Origin: Tupaia tana | Lineage: Eukaryota > Chordata > Mammalia > Scandentia > Tupaiidae | DNA length: 64,000 nucleotides | Assembly: GCA_026018925.1 (NCBI GenBank) | Contig: JAKSZU010000005.1 | Span: forward strand, 22,182,779 to 22,246,778 | Direction of reading: 5' to 3' | Shown: positions 20,174 to 29,571 of the stretch, in pieces | Position numbering within the stretch: the first letter of the stretch is position 1 | Layout: each line of letters starts with the position of its first letter | Notes under the pieces: generated by a model | Told to the model about the DNA's origin: nothing | The model's input: the letters and a program-made list of their open reading frames with translations, nothing else | Database searches by the model: none | Program-made: the position numbers and the translations under genes

Positions 20174-20995
20174 CCAGCTTACACAATTTTGAGTAAAAAA
20201 TTGAAGTTGAGAAAACGTTCTGCTTTGTAAGTGCAAAAACTGTTGCACCCAGATCAAATGCAGACGAGAACAGAGCTTTCAAAGGAGGTTTTCAACAAGC
20301 GAGATCAAGACCCTGAAGCATTTCTTTCATGAATCCTAATAGGAGAAGAGACAAGGCTTTACCAGTGTGATCCTAAAGACACAATGGTGATCAGGCAAAA
20401 GCTGATGGGTCAAGACCAAAAATCACCGCAACTATTCTTGCAATGATGGTCAAGACATTTTGCTTGCTGACTTTCGGGAAGGCCAAAGAATGTTAACATT
20501 TGCTTATTATGACAGCGTTCTAAAAAGGTTAGCGTAAGCTTTAGCAGAAAAACACCTAGAAAATCTTTCCCAGAGAGTCCGTCTCTTCTAGTACAATGTT
20601 CCTGCTCATCCTTCTCATCAAACAAGGGCAGTTTGCCAATAGTTCCAATGGACACTTACTAGGTAGCCACTGGATGGTCCTGATTTGTCTCCTGACTTCT
20701 TTTTTTTTTTAACCAAAGAGTATAGTTACTTACTAGAGAGAGGAGAGAGACAGACAGAGAGAGCTAAAGTGAAAAATCACTCCCCAAGAGGAATAGCCAC
20801 ACACTGCATTCCCTTCTCTTCCATATTCCTCCTGGGATTTTGGATACACACACGATGTGATTTCAAGCCACCAGGTCTGGGACTTGAACCGCAGTTGGCC
20901 ATGTGAGAATCCATCGGCCTTACCCACGACCTCATACCACCTGCTAGGCTGGTTTCCTAACCTTAAAAAAACCTTTAAAGGACATCCTTTTTACA
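20174..20995 (+). pseudogene. Mariner-family transposase fossil
   Basis: Mariner transposases are DD34D cut-and-paste enzymes. Translated fragments in several frames keep family landmarks: DFREGQRMLTFAYYDSVLKR and ALAEKH around 20460-20560, VPAHPSHQTRAV around 20600, SPDF near 20690 and, after a SINE, WFPNLKKTFKGHPF at 20951-20995. The order matches mariner catalytic domains. Many stops and frameshifts break it, and the acidic residue of the usual HHDNAPAH motif is replaced, so it is dead. The N-terminal helix-turn-helix part is weak or absent, and no intact terminal repeats were identified. Confidence 0.8.
20697..20950 (-). mobile_element. Type-1 SINE splitting the mariner fossil
   Basis: T-run, GAGAGAGACAGACAGAGAG, TGGGATTTTGGATACACAC, head. 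It falls between the SPDF and FPNLKK blocks of the transposase. Confidence 0.88.
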
Positions 20996-20996
20996 C

Positions 20997-21265
20997 GCCA
21001 GCTAGCTGCATGGTAGTTAAGATGGCTGATTCCCACATGGCTAATGGCACAATTTGAATCCTGGACCCGGCAGCTTGAAAAAACACAGTGGGAATGTGTG
21101 TATGTGTGCCTGAAATCCCAAGAGAATGGAGAAGGGATTGCAGAGTAGCTGTTCCCCCCAGGGGGTGATTTCTCACTTTCCTTCTGTGTGTGTGTGTGTC
21201 TTTCTGTCTCTCTCCAATGAGTGCATGTGCCCTACAAGAAAACTAAAAGCAAAAACCAGAAACAA
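20997..21265 (+). mobile_element. Type-1 SINE
   Basis: Head (TGCATGGTAGTTAAGATGG), body with CCCCCCAGGGGGTGATTTC, a GT expansion, and CCCTACAAGAAAAC. It ends the recognisable mariner segment. Confidence 0.88.
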
Positions 21266-21345
21266 CACACCTCTTCTACAGTTAATAATGTAAGAAATAA
21301 AAGACTGCATTGACATGGTTAAACTCCCAGGACTCCTAGTTCCTC

Positions 21346-21521
21346 TTCTTCTTTTTCTTTAATTATTGGTTTGTTTGTTTGTTTGTTTATTTTAATTTGA
21401 CCAGAGAGGGACAGAGTGAGAGAGAAAGAGTGAGAGAGTAAGTCACCGATTCCAGGACTCAAACCGCATTCGGCCACAAGGGAGTCCAGCACCTTTAACC
21501 ACCACGTCACCTGCCAGCCTC
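21346..21521 (-). mobile_element. Type-2 SINE with TSD
   Basis: GTTT repeats, TTTGACCAGAGAGGGACAG, GTCACCTGCCAGCC. TSD AGGACTCCTAGTTC lies on both sides (near 21329 and 21525). Confidence 0.93.
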
Positions 21522-21639
21522 AAAGGACTCCTAGTTCTTTAGGGGTGAACTAAGCGACTGCTATTACCATTTACAAAAGTGTCTTGAACTCGATGGAGCT
21601 TACGTTGAGAAAGGAAGTTTATGTACATATTTTTCTCTC

Positions 21640-21873
21640 TTGTTTTTTAAAATTTGCGCACTCACCAGAGAGGAGGAAAGTGAGAAAGCACTCTTCTCCC
21701 CATGGAGTATTGTCAGAGCACAGTGCCTTCTCCACTGATCCCTCCTGCTGGGATTCTGGGCATGCACATACCTGCACCTGGCATGTTTTTAAAGCCGCTG
21801 GATATAAGACTGTAACTGCATAGTTGGCCATGTGGGATCCAGCTGCCCTAACCATCAGGCCATTTGGATGGCC
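21640..21873 (-). mobile_element. Type-1-related SINE, old
   Basis: TTTGCGCACTCACCAGAGAGG, TGGGATTCTGGGCATGCAC, TTGGCCATGTGGGATCCAG. Confidence 0.85.
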
Positions 21874-22169
21874 CTGTTTTTCTCTTTCAATTTTGTTTTT
21901 CCTCATACTTTTTCTAGTTTCCTCATATACCCACCAGAAGGACTAGAATCCAGAATGCTGCCAATACCAAGTGTGAGCGAGAATATGGAGACACTGGAAC
22001 TCTTACACATTGCTGGTGAAAATCGAAAATGGTACAATTATTTCAGAAAACACTTTGTAGTTCCTCAAATGGTTACACAGTGAGTTATCCTATAACCACA
22101 AATCCACTCCTCCCTATCTGCCCAAGAGAAAAGCAACATTTTTCCACTCATGTATGTAAATGTGTATAG

Positions 22170-22170
<1 letters not shown>

Positions 22171-22205
<35 letters not shown>
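22171..22205. repeat. (ATT)n microsatellite
   Basis: About 11 ATT units at the tail of the inverted SINE that follows. They probably grew from its A/T tail or from the L1 target CATTATTC. Confidence 0.93.
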
Positions 22206-22206
<1 letters not shown>

Positions 22207-22456
22207 TGGAGAGGTTTTTGCTATACGGTGCGTGTGCTTGCCAGAGAAACAAAGAGAAACAGACAGAAAGACAGAAAACGAGAAATCACCCCCCCAGGTG
22301 GGATGGCCACGCTGCAGTCCCTTCTCCTCCATTCTCCTCTCAGGATCTTGGGCATGCACGCACACGTGCCTGGCGTGAGTTTAAGCCACCAGGCCGGGAC
22401 TTGAACCACGGTTGGCTACATGGGAGTTCAGCGACATAGCTAACTGTTGGTCCCTA
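22206..22456 (-). mobile_element. Type-1 SINE
   Basis: GGAGAGGTTTTTGCTATACG to AACTGTTGGTCC. TATAGCATTATTATT recurs at both ends as the TSD. Confidence 0.93.
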
Positions 22457-22479
22457 TAGCATTATTATTATTATTTTAG

Positions 22480-22712
22480 GGAGCTTTTTGCTATAGGGTG
22501 AGTGCACTTGCCAGAGAAACAGAAAACAAGAAATCACCCCCAGGGGAGATGGTCACTCCGCAATCCCTTCTCCTCGATTCTCCTCTCAGGATTTTGGGCA
22601 TGCATGCACACAAAACCAGTGTGAGTTTTAAGCTGTCGGGTCTGGGATTGGAACCAAAGTTGAACACATGGGAGTTCAGCAACACAACCATTATGCCATC
22701 TGCTGGTCCCTA
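22480..22712 (-). mobile_element. Type-1 SINE, GAGA segment shortened
   Basis: TTTTTGCTATAGGGTGAGTG, a single AGAGAAACAGAAAAC instead of the longer run, body, and CATCTGCTGGTCCC. Confidence 0.9.
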
Positions 22713-22872
22713 TAACAGCATTATTCATAATATCCAAAAGGAGTAAGCAAACCAGGTGTCCAATAAATGATGAATGAATAAGCAAAAAGCTGTCATTGGG
22801 AAAGTCATGACTGCAAAAGGGCATGAAGTTTCTCTCTGGGACGGTGAAAATGTTCTAAAATCAGTCTTCACT

Positions 22873-23118
22873 GGGACCAGCAGATGGTGTAGTGGTTACA
22901 TCACTGGACTCCCACATGGCCAACTGTGGTTTGAGTCCTGGACCTGATGGCTTCAAATTCATGCTGGGCGTGTGTGCGTGTGTGCCCAAAATCCTGAAAT
23001 GAGAATGGAGGAGAAGGGATTGCAGCATGGCCATCCCCCCCAGGGGGTGATTTCCCACTTTCTCTCTCTCTCTCTGTCTCTCCAGAGAGCGCATGCACCC
23101 TATAGCAAAAAATCTCTC
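22873..23118 (+). mobile_element. Type-1 SINE
   Basis: GGGACCAGCAGATGGTGTAG to CCTATAGCAAAAAATCTC, with almost no poly(A) left. Confidence 0.92.
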
Positions 23119-23535
23119 TTCAGGATTAATGGCTGGCTGCACATTTCCACCGGTCCACAAAAATCTTTGACTTGTTTGCTTAACAAAGAGTAGAGACACA
23201 CAGCAGATCAGCAGTTGTCTGGTCTTGGGGAGCAGAGCCTGGGGGACTTTTTAGGGTGATGTAAACTGGACTGTGGTAGTGTCAGCATAACTCCGCAAAT
23301 TTCCTAAAAATGATCAAACCATCAACTTACAACAGGTGAATTTGATGTCATGTAAATTGTATCTCAATAAAGCTGCTAATAAAATCCTGGGCTGACTTTC
23401 TAAGGTCATTGATTTCTATAAATGAAAAGTCATCTTTCTGCTTCTAGGAATGGCTCTGTGAGATGGCTGTGGATAGATAACTTCTAAACCTCGAAACTAC
23501 GTAAAGCTTCCAACAAGTGATTTGAGCAACCTACA

Positions 23536-23587
23536 AAGCAATGTCTTCTGCAAAGAGTCAAAAGCAATGTCTTCTGCAAAGAGTCAA
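23536..23587. repeat. 26-bp tandem duplication
   Basis: AAGCAATGTCTTCTGC plus AAAGAGTCAA is repeated exactly twice in tandem. Confidence 0.92.
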
Positions 23588-24149
23588 ATTGTGTAAAGAT
23601 CTCTGGCTAAATCACACAAAAACGGGACCTTGGGGTTACTGTTACATATGAAGTATCCAGCGCTATCATAAAGTCCCACAATTGTTCATTCAAATTGAAA
23701 ATAGGCCTGAATCTAGCCATCTAGCCTCTACTCGCCTGCTGGATTTATTCCAACACTACAAGCAAGAGGGAGGTTTTTTTTTTTAATTTTTTTTTATAGT
23801 GACATTATAGCATGAAGTGCCACACAAATCCCACCCTTTCTAGTCTACTGTGCTTATGGCTTGTTTAGTGGGACCCCCAACACAGCACACCTCCCAGTCA
23901 CCAGTCTTCCAGGACTTCTCTTTCCCCATAACTGTTCAAACACTAATTAAAATCTGCTATGTAATTTCTGGAATCCTTCTCTCTTCTCCATTTCCTTAGC
24001 CTTTGTACAGACCGTGTGACCTCGGGACTAGCGGACTGAGGAACATGGTCTCTCCCTGTAACCGTGCCATCTTAACCCTCCTCTCTACAGAGGTGGTCTA
24101 GTCAACCTTAGCTACAAAAGCATTGCCCCTCGGACTCTGCTCCAACATC
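23588..24149. other. Mostly unassigned sequence
   Basis: Single-copy-looking sequence with a T-rich patch near 23774-23800. No gene recognised. Confidence 0.45.
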
Positions 24150-24339
24150 CTCACAGGCTGTGCACTGCCTGTGGGGTGAAGTCCGAATACACAGGCCCAA
24201 GCAAAGCTCTTACTAATGGTGTCCGGGCCTACCTGACCTACCTCATCTCCTGCTTCTCCACCCACCCACCCTGTACAAAAGTTACGGCGAGCAATTTATG
24301 GTTTCTTGAACACAAGAGATTAGTCGCTTTGCTGGATGC
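24150..24339 (+). mobile_element. L2 fragment
   Basis: GTGGGGTGAAGTCCGAATAC, GCCTACCTGACCTACCTCAT and CTCCTGCTTCTCCACCC follow the L2 3' region (AAGTCCAAACTCC...CTCATCTCCTGCCACTC). Confidence 0.75.
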
Positions 24340-24480
24340 TGATATACAAAGCTCAGTATTGCTTCATTTAACCTTCACAACACTATGAGTAGGGACTGCT
24401 ATGACCCACAGATTACAAGTAAGCAAAACGAGATTCAGAAAAGGTAGAGAACTAGTTAAGTAGCAGGGCTGAGATCAGCT
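24340..24480 (-). mobile_element. MIR fragment
   Basis: CATTTAACCTTCACAACACT and AAAACGAGATTCAGAAAAGG match antisense MIR. Confidence 0.72.
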
Positions 24481-24664
24481 TCAGTACCTGCCTCCTCCCC
24501 CACACCCTTGCAGGCAGCCTGGAAGGCCAGGCCACTTTTCATCAACTGTGGCCCTCAAGTGTGTCCCCCACCCTGCCCGTCCTGCAAGACCCTGTTTGGT
24601 AGTCCCTCTCCAGTTCTGCCACTTTTCATGAGAGTTCTTGTTGTTTGTTTTCTAATTACCATGA

Positions 24665-24730
24665 ATGTTTGCACCCTATAGCAAAAACTACAAACAAACA
24701 AACAAACAAATAAAAACAAGAAAAAAAAAA
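24665..24730 (+). mobile_element. Type-1 SINE tail fragment
   Basis: TTGCACCCTATAGCAAAAAC followed by CAAA repeats: a severely 5'-truncated insertion, tail to tail with the next copy. Confidence 0.75.
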
Positions 24731-24737
24731 TTTTTTT

Positions 24738-24992
24738 TTTTTTGAGAGGTTTTTCGCTATAGGGCGCATGCGCTCGCCAGACAGAGAGAGACAGAGAGAA
24801 AGAAAGCGAGAAATCACCCCCCAGAGGGGATGGTCACACCGCAATCCCTTCTCTTCCATTCTCTTCTAGGGATCTTGGGCACGCATGCACATGCGCCCGG
24901 CGTGAGTTTTAAGCCACCGGGTCCGGGACGCGAACCGTGGTCGACTACGTGGGAGTCCAGCGACATGGCCATTACGCTAACTGCTGGTCCCG
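24738..24992 (-). mobile_element. Type-1 SINE, well preserved
   Basis: GAGAGGTTTTTCGCTATAGG to CGCTAACTGCTGGTCCC, CpG-rich and probably young. Confidence 0.94.
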
Positions 24993-25044
24993 AAAAAAAT
25001 TTTTTTAAGTAACCTTAAGTTACTTCTGTCTTAAGAAGTCAGGT

Positions 25045-25245
25045 CAATCTAGGAGGTCCTGGCTGTTGACGCTGCAGTCTGCAAGGCTGACCCATGTGAG
25101 AAGGTTCTGGGTTTGCATCCAGAGACCTCCCTGAACATGCGGGGCATGTGTATGCCCACGATCCAGGGCTGACTGGGCTAGGGATGAACTGAAGCATGGG
25201 AATCCATCCTTGAAAGAAAGAAATAAACTTTAAAAAACAAAAACA
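25045..25245 (+). mobile_element. Type-3 SINE
   Basis: AGGTTCTGGGTTTGCATCC (diverged B box), CCTCCCTGAACATGCGGGG, CACGATCCAGGGCTGACTGG, AGAAATAAAC. Confidence 0.72.
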
Positions 25246-25317
25246 AAAAACACACCGACAGTGATAACTACCGTGACAACCTGTGCTAAAATGCTGGGCT
25301 GACTGTTTAGCAGGTTT

Positions 25318-25460
25318 AGAACTTAGAAATTTTCTGAGGCAGATAAAGTGTTTCCAAATTCTTAAATAGAAGGCTGAGAAGACCGAGGCCAGGAAAAATT
25401 CAACAATTTGCCCAAGTTAGGTGTCTTCTGCATGGCAGAGTCAGGGTTCCAGACAAACTA
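25318..25460 (-). mobile_element. MIR fragment
   Basis: AGGCTGAGAAGACCGAGGCC, ACAATTTGCCCAAGTTAGG and GGCAGAGTCAGGGTTCC match antisense MIR. Confidence 0.7.
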
Positions 25461-25919
25461 GAAACTTTTACTCAAAGACTTGGAAAGGGGTACGATTGGT
25501 TCTTGTCATCTAAGTGAGCTACTGACTCGTTACTGCATGAGTGTAAGGGCAGGTCCTTTTCCTGTGTGAATCAGCAGACAACACTCCAAACCCCCACGCA
25601 CTGACCTTTCTAAGGAAATAGGCCATGCTGTCAACAACCGAATGCCAAACTGCGTTTTTAAACCTGTTACAACTTTAAGGACTTAAGCAGACTGATGGTC
25701 TTACAACAAAGTTTACCACTAGGTGGCAGAAGTATAACATGTTTATAAATCAAAGAGGCATGTTTTCCCAGCATTTTTTCAGGATAATACACAATCTTGT
25801 TAAACTGCTCAAAGTTTTTCAAAGATTACTGTATCATTTTAATTATTAGTTAATAATTATAAATATAAACTACTCTTCCTATTATTAAAAGTACATTATA
25901 GTATCTTACTTTTTATTTT
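25461..25919. other. Unassigned A/T-rich sequence
   Basis: Nothing recognised. Confidence 0.5.
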
Positions 25920-26048
25920 AAGAGTGTGTTTTGCTATAGGGCACATGCACTCGTCAGAGAGACAGAAAGCAAAAAATCACCCCCACCCCAAGGGGGATGG
26001 CCATACCGCAATCGCTTCTCCTCCATCCTCCTCTCAAAATTTTGAGCG

Positions 26049-26088
<40 letters not shown>

Positions 26089-26180
26089 GCGTGTTTCAAG
26101 TCACTGGGTTTGGGACTCGAACCATGGTTGGCCATATGGGAGTCCAGCAACATAACCACTACACCATCTGCTGGTCCCAT
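25920..26180 (-). mobile_element. Type-1 SINE with internal (CA)n
   Basis: TTTGCTATAGGGCACATGCAC to CATCTGCTGGTCCC. The ACGCACACA stretch of the body has expanded to about 15 CA units at 26053-26083. Confidence 0.92.
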
Positions 26181-26545
26181 AGCATTTACTTTTAAGTAAC
26201 ATTATAATATACATCATTTTCAACTTTTTCCACATTCAACAATAAATACAGCTTAAATTTGTTTTAAACATTTAAGTAGAACCACACTGTCAATGACCTA
26301 AATAAAAAATCGCACTCTGTATATTAAACTATGAAGATTGAAATTTTAATTTCGTATAAATGCTATAAAATACATGAAAACTGCTTTAACTTTTAACCCA
26401 CGAAAGTAGGAATTCTGACATTTTGCAAAGTTGTTTTTGTTTTGTTTGCATTCTGTTTTTCAATGTCAAAATAAAAGAGCAGGCTTCAAGGTGTATTTCT
26501 TAAGTACTTCTCTGCAAATGACATTGACAATTCCCTTATACGAAT
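26181..26545. other. Unassigned A/T-rich sequence
   Basis: Nothing recognised. Confidence 0.5.
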
Positions 26546-26782
26546 TGTAAAGTGGGAGCCAGCCACAGTGGGAGAGCGTTAACAGCATGCTCCATGATGC
26601 TGAGATACATGGGAAGGTCCCAAGTTTGCACCAATGTCTTCTTCCTGTGTATACCAGGCAGGCACACATGTGCCCATGACCCTGACAGTTGAAAATGGGG
26701 GCTGGACTGTGGCATGAATATCCTGTTGGAGGTGACTCTGTCTCTCTCTCCCAAGAAATAAATTAAAAAAAAAAAAAAAAAA
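26546..26782 (+). mobile_element. Type-3 SINE
   Basis: AGTGGGAGAGCGTTAACAGC, GGTCCCAAGTTTGCACC, GGGGGCTGGACTGTGGC, AAGAAATAAATTAAAAAA. Confidence 0.75.
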
Positions 26783-27061
26783 ACACAAAACCAAAAAACT
26801 TTGAAATGCAAATTAGACAAAACTGTCACATTTTCTCTCGTTGACATTTATGTTAAAAGTACAGTTTTGAGAAAGTGAATGCAACCTGAAAATGTGATGA
26901 CTGTCTTGAGGCAAATTTGTGGAATTACCAACATATGTGCACCTTTAATAAATTGAATTTCATTATCAGTGCTTCTAATGTTGTCTGTCTTTGGTGATCT
27001 CTTATGGGTAGAAATTACATTATATGTAACTAAGAATTATACACACACACACACCATAGAA

Positions 27062-27331
27062 GGGGGACCAGAAGGTGGCATAGTGGTTAAGGTGCTGGAT
27101 TCCCACATGGTCAGCCATGGTTTGTGTTTCAGACCTAGAGGCTTGAAACACACCAGGCACATAGGCGTATGTGCCCAAAATACCAAGAGGAAAATGGAGG
27201 GGAAGGGATGTTGGCATGGCCATACCCGATGGGAGGTGATTTCTCACATTCTCTCCCTGTCTCTCACCAGCGAGTGCACACGCCCTATGGTAAAAGAAAA
27301 AAGGAAAAAAAAAAACTTTAAAAAAAAAAAG
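27062..27331 (+). mobile_element. Type-1 SINE with TSD
   Basis: Complete copy. The TSD ACCATAGAA is at 27053-27061 and 27332-27340. Confidence 0.93.
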
Positions 27332-27439
27332 ACCATAGAATGGTCAAAATGACCATGGCAAATAGCTGAGTTAGATCTGAGTTAGATAATAACCTTTGTA
27401 AAATATTCACTTAATATGCACTCCGAAATAAAAGCTTAA

Positions 27440-27672
27440 TAAATTTTTTTCAAATTTGCCAGAGTGTGTGTACTTTTCTAGAAAGAGAAAAAAAGAGAGA
27501 GAGAAAGCAAGAAAGCAACCCCCATAGGGACACGTTCTCCTCCATTTCTTCCTTCTTTTGGGGTTTTCGGCACACACACACTCAGTCGTTTTTCAAGCTA
27601 CCAGGTCTGGGACTCATACCACGCAGTCGGCCATGCAGGATCCAGCCACTTTAACCACCACCTAAGGGCTGA
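27440..27672 (-). mobile_element. Type-1-related SINE, old
   Basis: TTTGCCAGAGTGTGTGTAC, GAGAGAGAAAGCAAGAAAGC, GGGGTTTTCGGCACACAC, AGTCGGCCATGCAGGATCC. Confidence 0.83.
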
Positions 27673-28709
27673 CCTCTAATAATTTTTTTAAACTAACTTT
27701 TTCAATCAGAATATAAAATCCCACCTTAAACATAAAGAACCCTCTAGAATTACACAATTCTTTTTCAGGGAAGAAGAGTTCCAAACCATTAGTGGGGCAG
27801 GCTGGGGTATATAGTGGAAAGAATGTTATACTTTATTTCACCCAGGAATGAGTGAAGGTTTTGGAAAACTGTACAAACCAGGGCCCGCAAAATCGGACCT
27901 CCATCCCAAAGCTAGCTGCTAGTCCCATGTCCTCACAAGTGTTTCATAGGCTTTCTTCAAAATAAGCAAGTAAGTGAATGACTTCTGACCTATAAGACAT
28001 CTGCAAGACAGACCGACCCTGAGGTCTTCATATGAACCAAAATTCACAAAAGAGCGACATAGCCTCATTTCTCTGGCTGCCCAGGGTTCCTTGAGGATGT
28101 TTGGCTCTCCTGAAACTACTCTGCAACTATTCTACTCTTTAGGTCTTTCTAGACAGGTTCTACTTTATAGATTCTCTGTACAGCAAAGGTTAAAGGCTGT
28201 CCACAGGCTGTCCCAGCTTCTGAGTTTTCAGGGTCTGCTATGTCATCATTCACCTGCGGGCATTAAGACAAAAGTGAAATCTTCTCCAAGAATCGGTGAG
28301 CAAGAACACTTGCTAGGGAGTCATTTTCTATGGCAAGCACTGATGTACGTCTACAAAATAGTCCAGGATGTATGTGAAAAATAATCTGCAATATATACAC
28401 ATGGGTGCATTTCCCTGTCCTTCAAATATGTAAGGTAATATTACTAAACGCATTTATAAAGTGAAAATTATACAGTGAAGTACATTTGTCTGGCTGCTTG
28501 ACAGGATATGAAGAGAACATTGTTCTTGCTGCCTTGACAGTTATTAGCTGATTCAATTCATGAGATGCTCATGTTCTACTCTAAAAATAAGTATAATAAC
28601 CATCATAAAACTCTCTTTGAGCAAGCACCATTCATAGGTTGACAGGTACCAAATTGCAGTTCCTAATTCATTCCAAGGAAATAAAAGATTTGGAACGTGT
28701 TATGGTCTT
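27673..28709. other. Unassigned sequence, about 1 kb
   Basis: Appears single-copy. No exon with splice sites and no repeat is recognisable by eye. It lies 1-2 kb downstream of the SPATA13 exon, inside the presumed intron. Confidence 0.45.
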
Positions 28710-28963
28710 TTTTTCTTCTGAAATTTGTTGTAGGGTATATATGCTCACTGGAGAGAGAGAGAAAGCAGGGGAAAGTGAGAAATCACCCCCATCCCATGGA
28801 GATGGGGAGATGGCCACACGGCAATCCCTTCTCCTCTCAGAATTTGGAGCACACACCTACACATACCCATCATGTTTTTCAAACTGCCAGATCTGGAACT
28901 TGAACCATGCAGTCAGCCACATGGGATCCAGCTGCCTTAACCATCACGCCACTGGCTGGCCCA
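28710..28963 (-). mobile_element. Type-1-related SINE
   Basis: TTGTAGGGTATATATGCTCA, CCCCCATCCCATGGAGATGG, head, CCACTGGCTGGCCC. Confidence 0.87.
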
Positions 28964-29025
28964 CGTCACAATCTCTTATCACAAAGAATTTCATTTATAT
29001 GTACTCTGTTGGATAGGCACAGAAA

Positions 29026-29099
29026 TACTGGGTTGTCGGAAAAGTCATGACGTATTTTTCTATGCAAAAATGTGTCATGGCTTTTCAGATGATCCAATA
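29026..29099. mobile_element. MITE-A, best copy
   Basis: TA, CTGGGTTGTCGGAAAAGTCA, a central TATTTTTC/GCAAAAA pairing, GTCATGGCTTTTCAGATGAT, CCAA, TA. The TA flanks and the near-palindromic 70-bp body are directly visible. Confidence 0.85.
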
Positions 29100-29568
29100 G
29101 TTTTAAATATAAAGAAGAAAGAGCTGGGTAATAAAAATTGTTTCAAAAGTGAAAGACTTGAGAGCACCTAACAGCTCCATGGGGCAGCAGAGGGCTCTTT
29201 CAATATTTTCCCCCTGAGAATCTCGTACCTACTAGGTGCTCGATAAACATCTTTTGAATAAATAGCGTTAAATAAATAAAGGCATTTCATACTTTAGCAA
29301 TGTATTTCAGAAGAGATGGAGATTACTCCTGAACTTGGTCATTAGCAGGTCGACAATTCCCGTTCCCACTAATAACAGTGATGGCAAGAAAGTCAGCAGG
29401 AGGCTGCGGGCAAGGGTGAGACCAAGAGGACACCTGTGCTGTGGCGCCATCTCTGGTAAGGGGCAGAACACCACTGTGCAAGCACCCCGCAGCAGGGTCA
29501 TTTGCTGGAGGAACCCTCCACCTTCCTCCCCCCGCCGTCACACACACACACACACACTGGGCCCTTAC
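29100..29568. other. SPATA13 intron, proximal 3' side of exon
   Basis: Intronic on the minus strand. A weak L2/MIR-like tail (AGGTGCTCGATAAACATC, near 29236) is the only repeat seen besides the CA tract next to the donor. Confidence 0.55.
29539..29557. repeat. (CA)n/(TG)n at the 5' splice site
   Basis: On the transcribed minus strand this is a UG repeat covering intron positions +12 to +30 after the donor. Confidence 0.92.
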
Positions 29569-29571
29569 CTC
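29563..29571 (-). other. 5' splice site (donor) of the SPATA13 exon
   Basis: On the minus strand GAG|GTAAGGG; the intron begins at 29568. The match to GTAAGG is strong, and the exon ends on a codon boundary (phase 0). Confidence 0.88.

Larger units (their letters stand above)
21940..23390 (+). mobile_element. Old L1 3' end (L1ME-like), carrying three SINEs
   Basis: Segments in order: GCTGGTGAAAATCGAAAATGG and TAGTTCCTCAAATGG (about 22010-22080), CATTATTCATAATATCCAAA (22720), GTGAAAATGTTCTAAAATC (22843), TGTATCTCAATAAAG (23360). These follow the 3' ORF2 to 3' UTR order of old mammalian L1. SINEs at 22206, 22480 and 22873 interrupt it. Confidence 0.82.

Noticed and set aside
29323..29568. Extension of the SPATA13 frame past the donor (VRAQCVCVCV...)
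   Set aside because: It reads through GTAAGG and a TG repeat. The strong donor and loss of protein-like composition show it is intron.
1..29568. Further SPATA13 exons (SH3, DH, PH) at lower coordinates
   Set aside because: No minus-strand open segment with matching protein text and splice sites was found. They are probably beyond the window.
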